In this document: positions 1 to 5,347 of the stretch, piece by piece
Numbering within the stretch: the stretch's first letter is position 1
Layout of the letters: each line of letters begins with the position of its first letter
Assembly (NCBI GenBank): GCA_031409695.1
Contig: JANNXS010000095.1
Coordinates: 1-5,898 of the forward strand
Source of the DNA: JABFRJ01 sp031409695
GTDB taxonomy: Bacteria > Pseudomonadota > Alphaproteobacteria > Rhizobiales > Hyphomicrobiaceae
Length of the DNA stretch: 5,898 nucleotides
Direction: 5' to 3'
The notes under the pieces: generated by a model
Told to the model about the DNA's origin: nothing
Databases searched by the model: none
Seen by the model: only the letters and a program-made list of their open reading frames with translations
Position numbers and translations under genes: made by a program

Positions 1-939
1 GCCGCGGCTGTCATGCCGCCTCACGCTGTGTTTGCCTCCAACACTTCGACCTTGCCGATCACGGGCCTCGCCGAGGCCTGGTCGGCAGCCGGCCGTGATC
101 CGGGCGATTTTATCGGCATTCACTTCTTCTCGCCGGTCGACAAGATGCAATTGGTCGAGATCATCAAAGGCCGCCAATCCAATGTCCATGCCCTTGCGGT
201 CGCGATGGACTACGTCAAACGCATCAAGAAAACGCCGATTGTCGTCAACGACAGCCGCGGGTTTTACACCAGCCGTGTGTTCGGCACCTACACCCGCGAA
301 GGCATGGAGATGTTGTGCGAGGGTGTGACGCCGGCATTGATCGAAAACGCTGGTAAAATGACCGGCATGCCCATGGCACCCTTGGCGCTGATCGATGAAG
401 TGGCACTCGATCTCGCCTACAAGGTTGGCCGCCAAACGGCGAAAGATCTGGGTGCCGCCCATAAGCCTGGCCGAACGGAGCCGTTGCTCGAAAAGATGGT
501 GGTCGAACTCGGCCGCATCGGCAAGAAAGTCGGCAAAGGCTTCTATGATTGGCCAGCCGACAAGGACGGGGTCAAGCGGCTTTGGCCGGGCCTCAAGGAT
601 CTCGTGAAGGCGAAGCCCCAATCCGAGCAGCCTGACGTTGCCGAACTCAAGAAGCGGCTCCTGTATCGGCAAGCGCTCGAAGCCGCGCGGTGCTTTGAGG
701 AGGGCGTGGTCACAGACCCCGCCGACGCCGATGTCGGGGCGATCCTCGGTTGGGGTTTTGCGCCCTACACGGGCGGGCCGTTGTCGCTCATCGACACGGT
801 GGGTGCGGCCGAGTTTGTACGCGAGTGCGATCGCATGGCCCAGCACTATGGCGAGCGGTTTGCGCCCAATGCACAATTGCGCGAGATGGCCGCCAGCGGT
901 GCACGTTACTATGGCGGCAAACAGAAGAACGCGGCCTGA
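1..939 (+). CDS. 3-hydroxyacyl-CoA dehydrogenase, FadB/FadJ-type multifunctional beta-oxidation protein (C-terminal part, 5' cut by window)
   Basis: The frame is open from base 1, so the first in-frame ATG at 13 is internal and the true start lies left of the window. About 312 residues are visible, against roughly 700-740 for the usual hydratase/dehydrogenase fusion. The visible part begins near the end of the NAD-binding Rossmann domain (SNTSTLPIT, visible residues 12-20). It continues through the catalytic block GIHFFSPVDKMQLVEII, where His40 and Glu52 have the 12-residue spacing of the His-Glu dyad known in this family. Next comes the linker VVNDSRGFYTSRV (80-92), then two 3HCDH C-terminal domains, the second carrying GWGFAPYTGGPLSLID. 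By family, the enzyme oxidises L-3-hydroxyacyl-CoA to 3-ketoacyl-CoA with NAD+ in cytoplasmic fatty-acid beta-oxidation. The missing N-terminal half probably carries enoyl-CoA hydratase, but that part is not seen. The Asn that usually follows GF(x)V in the linker (VNR) is Ser here (TSR). FadB and FadJ cannot be told apart from this fragment. Confidence 0.93.
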   Translation, partial: AAAVMPPHAVFASNTSTLPITGLAEAWSAAGRDPGDFIGIHFFSPVDKMQLVEIIKGRQSNVHALAVAMDYVKRIKKTPIVVNDSRGFYTSRVFGTYTREGMEMLCEGVTPALIENAGKMTGMPMAPLALIDEVALDLAYKVGRQTAKDLGAAHKPGRTEPLLEKMVVELGRIGKKVGKGFYDWPADKDGVKRLWPGLKDLVKAKPQSEQPDVAELKKRLLYRQALEAARCFEEGVVTDPADADVGAILGWGFAPYTGGPLSLIDTVGAAEFVRECDRMAQHYGERFAPNAQLREMAASGARYYGGKQKNAA

Positions 940-1017
940 ACGTCACCTCTCGCACATCCGAGCTGCGGGCAGATCATGAGACCGCAGTACGATCACTATT
1001 CGTGTTGGCAATTGCAC

Positions 1018-1350
1018 TCAGTCCACGATGAAAAGCGTCGCTCCGACGCTGGTGGACGAACGATGCGCCGCGTCACCAAAATCCGAAACTTGATAACTCG
1101 TTCCGGGTTTCAGCTTGAAGGTCCGTCCATCCTTCAGCTCCGTGTCGAGCTCGCCGCTTAGAACAAGCAGGATATGGCCGCGATCGCACCAATGATCAGC
1201 CAGATACCCCGGCGTATACTCAACCATTCGGATGCGAAGCTCGCCGATGTTCAGCGTCCGCCAAAACGCGGTCCCTGTCGTGCCTGGATGTTCGGTTTTT
1301 GCAAGTGTGGCCCAATCCGTCGTCGTGAACGGCAACTGCGGAATTTTCAT
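1018..1350 (-). CDS. small cupin-fold protein, DHCW-motif cupin family
   Basis: This is a complete 110-residue single-domain protein. The N-terminal part has TTTDW (9-13), TEHPG (19-23) and FWRT (29-32), followed by a central beta-rich block VEYTPGYLADHWCDRGHILLVLSGEL (43-68). Then come a short DGR turn (74-76), KPGTSYQVSD (81-90) and a C-terminal AHRSST...LFIVD. The run of beta strands with Gly/Pro turns and the G(D/E)L...PG pattern fit a cupin barrel. His53, Cys55, His59 and His96 are candidate metal or active-site ligands. I recognise this as the uncharacterised family named for its DHCW-like motif, though the residues here read D-H-W-C. No substrate is known. The gene runs convergently toward the beta-oxidation gene, with a 78-bp gap. 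An AGGA lies 11 nt before the ATG, a long spacing for a ribosome site, so the start is supported mainly by the family-typical MKIP opening. No membrane segment or signal peptide is seen. Confidence 0.85.
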   Translation of the reverse strand: MKIPQLPFTTTDWATLAKTEHPGTTGTAFWRTLNIGELRIRMVEYTPGYLADHWCDRGHILLVLSGELDTELKDGRTFKLKPGTSYQVSDFGDAAHRSSTSVGATLFIVD

Positions 1351-1458
1351 CTTTTGCGAGATCCTATGGTTGGGCGGCCTACTTGACTGATAAATCGATG
1401 TGGATCTTTTAGCGTCCAGCGCGTTTCAGTGACAGACGCCGGGGGACGCGCCCTCTAC

Positions 1459-1542
1459 CTACACCAACATCTTGCCCTTTTTGCCGATCGCTCTAGCGGT
1501 TTCTTCCTCGGTGACGTTCTCGCTGTGGGTGTCTTTGTCATG
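1459..1542 (-). pseudogene. degenerate duplicate of the ilvB 3' end
   Basis: Read on the minus strand, this stretch encodes ...SENVTEEETARAIGKKGKMLV followed by TAG. The intact ilvB ends GENVTEEEIAKAIGKEGKMLV and then TGA. Of the last 20 codons, 17 encode the same residue. At the DNA level 61 of 81 bases match between 1462-1542 and 2511-2591, including an exact 24-base run (1500-1523 = 2549-2572). Upstream of that, codons 21-27 fall to 11 of 21 matching bases, and beyond 1542 I cannot follow the similarity. Four of the seven changed codons among the last 20 are silent, which suggests the copy diverged as a coding sequence, perhaps in another ilvB, before it was stranded here. It has no plausible start of its own: the open frame upstream is antisense to the antitoxin gene. 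It is in the same orientation as ilvB, on the other side of the toxin-antitoxin genes. Confidence 0.82.
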
Positions 1543-1609
1543 GTTCAATACCTGCCGAGACAGGCCGAACATGCTGGCACAAATCGACTTGTGTTGCGTG
1601 CTCTGTTTT

Positions 1610-1628
1610 GATATCAACAGATGATATC
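1610..1628 (+). promoter_or_regulatory. inverted repeat, candidate operator of the toxin-antitoxin operon
   Basis: A perfect 7-bp inverted repeat, GATATCA-acaga-TGATATC, lies 14-32 bp upstream of the antitoxin ATG at 1642. FitA-type antitoxins bind inverted repeats at their own promoter through the ribbon-helix-helix domain, so this is the natural candidate for the autoregulatory site. A weak promoter may overlap it: TTGTGT at 1589-1594 and TATCAA at 1612-1617, 17 bp apart, matching the sigma-70 consensus at 3/6 and 4/6. The repeat is seen directly. Its role is inferred. Confidence 0.6.
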
Positions 1629-1631
1629 TCT

Positions 1632-1635
1632 GGAG
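1632..1635 (+). promoter_or_regulatory. ribosome binding site deciding the antitoxin start
   Basis: GGAG ends 6 nt before the ATG at 1642. An earlier in-frame ATG at 1621 lies inside the inverted repeat and has no ribosome site. Starting at 1642 also gives the family-typical opening MAQLIVRKI. Confidence 0.75.
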
Positions 1636-1641
1636 TGTTCG

Positions 1642-1908
1642 ATGGCTCAACTCATCGTCCGAAAGATTGGCGACGACCTCAAAGAGAGGTTGCGGGCGCG
1701 GGCGGCGCGAAAATCGCGCAGTCTTGAAGCAGAGGTGCGGGCCATCCTGACTGAGGCCGTGGAAGCTGAAACGCAGCGTGAAGTCGGGGCAAGTTTCGGC
1801 CGCCGCATGGCCGAGTTGTTCCGTGACACTGGCTTCACCAAGGAGGAAGCCGCCGCCTTCGACCGTGAGATCGAGCACAAGCGCCGTGCGACGTCGTTCG
1901 GCGAATGA
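1642..1908 (+). CDS. FitA-type ribbon-helix-helix antitoxin
   Basis: This is an 88-residue antitoxin of a type II toxin-antitoxin pair. The N-terminal beta strand AQLIVRKI (2-9) and the two helices after it, with ERLRARAARKSRSLEAEVRAIL, form the Arc/MetJ-like ribbon-helix-helix DNA-binding fold. RSLEAEVRAIL is characteristic of FitA / StbC-like antitoxins. The C-terminal part (roughly 45-88) is charged and carries Arg residues near the end (EHKRRATSFGE). In this family that tail wraps the toxin and blocks its active site. The gene overlaps the toxin start by four bases (ATGA), so the two should be translationally coupled. Expected roles, by family, are neutralising the PIN toxin and repressing the operon as a complex. 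The inverted repeat just upstream fits that. The start is set by the GGAG at 1632-1635. FitA versus VapB naming is partly convention. Confidence 0.9.
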   Translation: MAQLIVRKIGDDLKERLRARAARKSRSLEAEVRAILTEAVEAETQREVGASFGRRMAELFRDTGFTKEEAAAFDREIEHKRRATSFGE

Positions 1909-2324
1909 TACTGCTCGATACCAACGTCGTTTCGGCGCTCATCTCTTCTGGCCGGGACAAGACGGTTGACGACTGGCTTGATCGGATGGACCCGGCCGAA
2001 CTCTGGCTGCCAACGCTTGTGGTCAGTGAGTTCAAATATGGGATCGACATTATGGAGGATGGCCGGCGGCGCAAACGCATGGAAACGGCTTTCCGCAAGC
2101 TGATCGGTATCGCCTTCGTTGACCGCATTATTGGTTTCGATCTCGACGCGGCCATCGCTGCCGCCGCCATCGGCGCTGACCGAAAAAAGCGGGGCCGCCC
2201 GTCTGGCGAGGTTGATACGCTGCTCGCCGGAATAGCGGTCAGCCGCAAAGCCGCGATCGCAACGCGCAATGTCCGCCACTTCGCGGATTTATCGGTGAAG
2301 GTGATCGATCCGTGGGCAAGGTGA
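1905..2324 (+). CDS. FitB/VapC-type PIN-domain ribonuclease toxin
   Basis: This complete 139-residue protein is the usual length for FitB-like toxins. PIN-domain landmarks appear in order: MILLDTNVVSAL with Asp5; VVSEFKYGI with Glu42; SGEVDTLLAGIA with Asp104; and ATRNVRHF (119-126) near the end. The acidic residues would hold Mg2+/Mn2+ for RNA cleavage. In many homologues the last block reads TRN..DF, whereas here His125 stands in place of the Asp. Asp128 and Asn122 remain nearby, so activity is likely but not certain. No Shine-Dalgarno sequence precedes the ATG, which overlaps the antitoxin stop, so expression probably depends on translation of the antitoxin. The cellular target RNA cannot be read from the sequence. 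By family it would be tRNA, rRNA or mRNA, with growth arrest when the antitoxin is lost. The pair sits between two ilvB 3' ends. Confidence 0.92.
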   Translation: MILLDTNVVSALISSGRDKTVDDWLDRMDPAELWLPTLVVSEFKYGIDIMEDGRRRKRMETAFRKLIGIAFVDRIIGFDLDAAIAAAAIGADRKKRGRPSGEVDTLLAGIAVSRKAAIATRNVRHFADLSVKVIDPWAR

Positions 2325-2362
2325 AACGCACGGACACGTGACTGTGAACCATCCGCCGGGCA

Positions 2363-2387
2363 GCTGTGGCTGGTTGTGCCCCACAGC
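2363..2387 (+). terminator. possible hairpin downstream of the toxin gene
   Basis: GCTGTGG (2363-2369) and CCACAGC (2381-2387) form a 7-bp stem with an 11-nt loop, 38 bp after the toxin stop. No T-tract follows on the plus strand, so this may be only a weak or Rho-assisted end for the toxin-antitoxin transcript. Confidence 0.35.
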
Positions 2388-2414
2388 GAAACAAGGCGTT
2401 GGCGGTTCAATAGC

Positions 2415-2456
2415 ATAAAATGCTGTCATGGCCGGGACATGCCCAGCCGTGACAGC
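2415..2456 (-). terminator. Rho-independent terminator of ilvB
   Basis: Arms 2422-2432 (GCTGTCATGGC) and 2446-2456 (GCCGTGACAGC) pair over 11 positions with one G-U wobble. After a C-A mismatch, GGG/CCC adds three inner pairs around a 5-nt loop. On the minus strand the hairpin is followed by A-TTTT-A, the expected T-tract, and it lies 51 nt past the ilvB stop. The other side has no T-run, so termination is expected mainly for ilvB transcripts, although the stem could also slow plus-strand transcripts from the toxin genes. Confidence 0.75.
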
Positions 2457-2507
2457 GGAGGATGGTCGGTGTTGGCCGCAAGCCGTCGTGCTTACCCGCC
2501 GCCGCTA

Positions 2508-4277
2508 TCACACCAGCATCTTGCCTTCTTTGCCAATGGCCTTGGCAATTTCTTCCTCGGTGACGTTCTCGCCGTAGAGCATGTCGTTATGGGCTTTGCC
2601 CGAGGGGATCATGGGGAAGCAGTTGGCGATTTGAAGCACGCGGCAATCGAAGATCACGGGCCGGTCCTTGACCGCCAACATCTCCTTGATCGTCGCATCC
2701 AATTCTGAAGGTTTTTCGCAGCGCAGGCCAACACCGCCATAGGCATCCGCGAGTTTGACGAAGTCGGGCAGCGCCTCAGAGTAGCTCTCGGAGATGCGGT
2801 TGCCATGCAGCAGTTGCTGCCATTGGCGCACCATGCCCATGTATTGGTTGTTGAGGATCATAACGCGCACCGGCAAGCGATACTGCACGGCCGTGCTCAT
2901 TTCCTGGATGTTCATGAGGATCGAGGCATCGCCTGTGACGCACACGACTGTGGCCTTGGGATGCGCGAGTTGCACACCAATGGCGGCCGGCAATCCGTAA
3001 CCCATGGTGCCGAGGCCGCCCGAGGTCATCCAGCGGTTCGGGCCGTCAAAGCCGATAAACTGCGCCGCCCACATCTGATGTTGGCCAACGTCGGTGGTGA
3101 TGTAGGTGTCCTTGTCCTTGGTCAGCGCATGCAAACGCTCAAGCGCGTACTGCGGCATGATATGGTCAGACGACGGCGTGTAGCGCAGGCACTTCAAGCC
3201 GCGCCACTTATCGACCGTGCCCCACCAGCGTTTGAGGGCGGTCTTGTCTGGTTGCGTACTTTTCTTTTTCCAGGCGGCGAGCAAGTCTTCGAGCACGCTG
3301 CCGGCGTCGCCGATGATCGGGATATCCACGCGCACGGTCTTGTTGATCGACGAAGGGTCGATATCGACGTGTATCTTCTTTGAGCCGGGCGAAAACTTGC
3401 CGATCAGGCCGGTGATGCGGTCATCAAAGCGCGCGCCAATGTTGATCATCACGTCGCAGTCGTGCATCGCCATGTTGGCTTCGGCTGTGCCGTGCATACC
3501 GAGCATGCCGAGCCAGTTTTTGCCCGTTGAAGGATAGGCGCCGAGCCCCATCAAGGTCGATGTGATCGGGAAGTCTGTGAGCTTAACCAGCTCACGCAAC
3601 GCCTGCGCCGCTTTGGGCCCGGCATTGATGATGCCGCCGCCGGTGTAGAACAGCGGGCGCTTGGCCGATGCCATCAGTTCGACGGCAGCTTCGATGGCGC
3701 GGCTGTCGCCCTTCACGCGTGGGTTGTACGTTTTCGGCTTGACGTCCTCATTGCCGGTGTAAGTGCCGGTTGCGAACTGGATGTCTTTGGGAATGTCGAT
3801 GACAACGGGTCCGGGGCGGCCGTTCTGGGCGATGTAAAAGGCCTCGTGAATGATCCGCGAGAGGTCGTTGACGTTCTTGACCAGCCAATTGTGCTTGGTG
3901 CACGGGCGCGTGATGCCGACCGTGTCGCACTCCTGAAAACCATCGGTGCCGATGAGGTGCGTTGGCACCTGACCCGTGAAGCAGACGACCGGGATGCTGT
4001 CGCACAGTGCATCTTGCAGGCCGGTGACGGCGTTGGTTGCGCCTGGGCCGGAGGTGACGAGCACAACGCCGACTTTGCCGGTTGAGCGTGCGTAGCCTTC
4101 GGCCGCATGCACTGCGCCGCCTTCCTGGCGCACCAGGATGTGCTTGATCTTGTCCTGTTGGAAAATCTCGTCGTAGATCGGCAGCACAGCGCCGCCCGGA
4201 TAGCCGAACACGTGCGCCACGCCTTGCTCGGCAAGCGCCGTCAGAACCATTTCAGCGCCGGTCATGGTGCGAGCCAT
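2508..4277 (-). CDS. ilvB: acetolactate synthase (acetohydroxyacid synthase), large catalytic subunit
   Basis: A complete protein of 589 residues from the ATG at 4277, a normal length. It catalyses the ThDP-dependent condensation of pyruvate with pyruvate or 2-oxobutyrate, the first common step of valine, leucine and isoleucine synthesis. The N-terminal PYR domain starts MTGAEMVLTAL and has FGYPGGAVLPIYDE and the activating Glu52 in VRQEGGAVHAAEGYAR. The middle FAD-binding domain has GGGI, MGLGAYP, MLGMHGT and ARFDDRITG. The C-terminal PP domain carries the ThDP/Mg motif from GDA (449) to NN (476-477), then QYMGMVRQWQQ. Glu52 is flanked by Q and GG, where most relatives I know have RHEQ. Two upstream in-frame ATGs (4304, 4283) are possible, but GGAG at 4286-4289 is 8 nt from the 4277 ATG. 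The gene follows miaA by 60 bp in the same direction and ends at its own terminator. No small regulatory subunit gene (ilvN/ilvH) follows in this window. Confidence 0.97.
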   Translation of the reverse strand: MARTMTGAEMVLTALAEQGVAHVFGYPGGAVLPIYDEIFQQDKIKHILVRQEGGAVHAAEGYARSTGKVGVVLVTSGPGATNAVTGLQDALCDSIPVVCFTGQVPTHLIGTDGFQECDTVGITRPCTKHNWLVKNVNDLSRIIHEAFYIAQNGRPGPVVIDIPKDIQFATGTYTGNEDVKPKTYNPRVKGDSRAIEAAVELMASAKRPLFYTGGGIINAGPKAAQALRELVKLTDFPITSTLMGLGAYPSTGKNWLGMLGMHGTAEANMAMHDCDVMINIGARFDDRITGLIGKFSPGSKKIHVDIDPSSINKTVRVDIPIIGDAGSVLEDLLAAWKKKSTQPDKTALKRWWGTVDKWRGLKCLRYTPSSDHIMPQYALERLHALTKDKDTYITTDVGQHQMWAAQFIGFDGPNRWMTSGGLGTMGYGLPAAIGVQLAHPKATVVCVTGDASILMNIQEMSTAVQYRLPVRVMILNNQYMGMVRQWQQLLHGNRISESYSEALPDFVKLADAYGGVGLRCEKPSELDATIKEMLAVKDRPVIFDCRVLQIANCFPMIPSGKAHNDMLYGENVTEEEIAKAIGKEGKMLV

Positions 4278-4285
4278 GGGCATAA

Positions 4286-4289
4286 CTCC
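4286..4289 (-). promoter_or_regulatory. ribosome binding site deciding the ilvB start
   Basis: GGAG on the minus strand is 8 nt before the ATG at 4277 (MARTMTGAEM) but only 2 nt before the ATG at 4283, and it lies downstream of the ATG at 4304. This favours the 589-residue form over the 598-residue one. Confidence 0.7.
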
Positions 4290-4337
4290 GTATCGGGTTG
4301 GCATCGGGATGGTGTTGCCCGAGGATTGACGCGATGG

Positions 4338-5291
4338 TCAACCGCGATTTTGAATGATCGCATCAATAGTCGCGTCTAGATTTTCCATTTGTTGCGCAGA
4401 ATTATGAATCCACGACATCATGTGTCTTTTAAGCCAAGTTTGCTGGCGCTTGATGTACTGCCGGGTTTCCAGTTTGCCAGCTGCAACGGCTGCGTCACGG
4501 GAGACCTTTCCCGCAAGGTGGTCAAGCAAGGGGCGAACGCCGAGGGCGCGCATCAATGGTAATTCGGCCGACAGTTTCAGCGCCGACAGCGCCTGCATTT
4601 CATCCAAAGCACCGGCATGCATCATCATGTCAAAGCGCTGATCGGCACGGGCTTGCAGCTCCTGGCGTGGTCGGTCGATGACGAGCTTGATCGCCCTATC
4701 ACCGTCGATTGTCGCAACGCCGGGCCGACGCTGCCAGTCGCTCAAAGGACTCCCCGTCGCCTCGAACACCTCCAGGGCTCGCACCAATCGCTGCGCGTCG
4801 GTCGGATCAAGGCGCGCCGCGATTTCAGGGTCGACTTTGGCGAGCGCTGCACGCACGGCTGAGACGCCTTCGGTTTCGACGCGCGCACGGCAACGTGCTC
4901 GAATCTCCGTTGGGATCGGTGGCACGGGCGAAAGACCTTCGAGCAGCGCTTTGAAATACATCCCGCTGCCGCCGACGATAATGGCCGTCTTGCCGCTCGC
5001 GTCGATTTCGCGGAGGACGGCCTGCACATCGGTCACATAGCGGCCGACCGAATACGCGTCTGCGCCATCCACGTGCCCATAAAGCCGATGTGGTGCCTGG
5101 GCCCGCTCGTCGGCTGACGGTTGCGCCGTCAGGATCGGCGCCTGCGCGTAGACCTGCATTGAATCAGCGTTAACGATGACGCCGTTGGTTTTCGCGGCCA
5201 AGGCCAACGCCAGTGCGGACTTGCCCGACGCCGTCGGGCCGGCGATCAGGATAGCGCTGCGCTTCAGGTCGTCTTGGGACTTGATCGTCAT
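4338..5291 (-). CDS. miaA: tRNA dimethylallyltransferase (tRNA isopentenyltransferase)
   Basis: This complete 317-residue protein transfers a dimethylallyl group from DMAPP to N6 of A37 in tRNAs that read UNN codons (i6A, the precursor of ms2i6A). Visible landmarks are the P-loop GPTASGKS (18-25), NADSMQVY (41-48) with the catalytic Asp43 of DSMQxY, GGSGMY (107-112), DAQRLVRALEV, LMRALGVRPL, and the tRNA-contacting TRQYIKRQQTW (276-286) near the C terminus. Length and motif order match the MiaA family. The ATG at 5291 has no clear Shine-Dalgarno sequence, but no better in-frame start is near, and the P-loop sits at the usual distance from the N terminus. ilvB follows 60 bp downstream in the same direction with no terminator between them, so the two probably share a transcript. 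The next gene upstream is divergent, 56 bp away. Confidence 0.97.
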   Translation of the reverse strand: MTIKSQDDLKRSAILIAGPTASGKSALALALAAKTNGVIVNADSMQVYAQAPILTAQPSADERAQAPHRLYGHVDGADAYSVGRYVTDVQAVLREIDASGKTAIIVGGSGMYFKALLEGLSPVPPIPTEIRARCRARVETEGVSAVRAALAKVDPEIAARLDPTDAQRLVRALEVFEATGSPLSDWQRRPGVATIDGDRAIKLVIDRPRQELQARADQRFDMMMHAGALDEMQALSALKLSAELPLMRALGVRPLLDHLAGKVSRDAAVAAGKLETRQYIKRQQTWLKRHMMSWIHNSAQQMENLDATIDAIIQNRG

Positions 5292-5347
5292 CGCTGAATG
5301 TCTAGACCAATTCGCCGCCCGTATGCACCTTCACTTGTAGGTCGCTC

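Noticed and set aside
963..987. Inverted repeat CTGCGG / CCGCAG between the two convergent genes at the left
   Set aside because: It has only six base pairs around a 13-nt loop and no T-tract on either strand. It is too weak to call a terminator.
1412..1449. GCGTCC / GGACGC repeat between the cupin start and the ilvB fragment
   Set aside because: Six-bp arms are separated by 26 nt with no supporting T-tract, which could be chance in GC-rich DNA.
1351..1641. Search for a further gene, RNA gene or transposase remnant in the gap holding the ilvB fragment
   Set aside because: Apart from the ilvB tail, the inverted repeat and the antitoxin ribosome site, I see no coding pattern, tRNA-like fold or insertion-sequence ends.
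1459..1878. 139-codon minus-strand open frame ending in the ilvB-like tail
   Set aside because: Its first two thirds are the antisense of the antitoxin gene and show no family resemblance. Only the last ~27 codons have meaning, as a duplicated ilvB end.
1647..2416. Long minus-strand open frames of 210 and 193 codons across the toxin-antitoxin genes
   Set aside because: They are antisense to two well-supported genes, have low-complexity Arg/Ser-rich translations typical of high-GC shadows, and show no recognisable motif.
2805..3383. 192-codon plus-strand open frame inside ilvB
   Set aside because: It is antisense to conserved ThDP-domain coding sequence, and its translation resembles no family.
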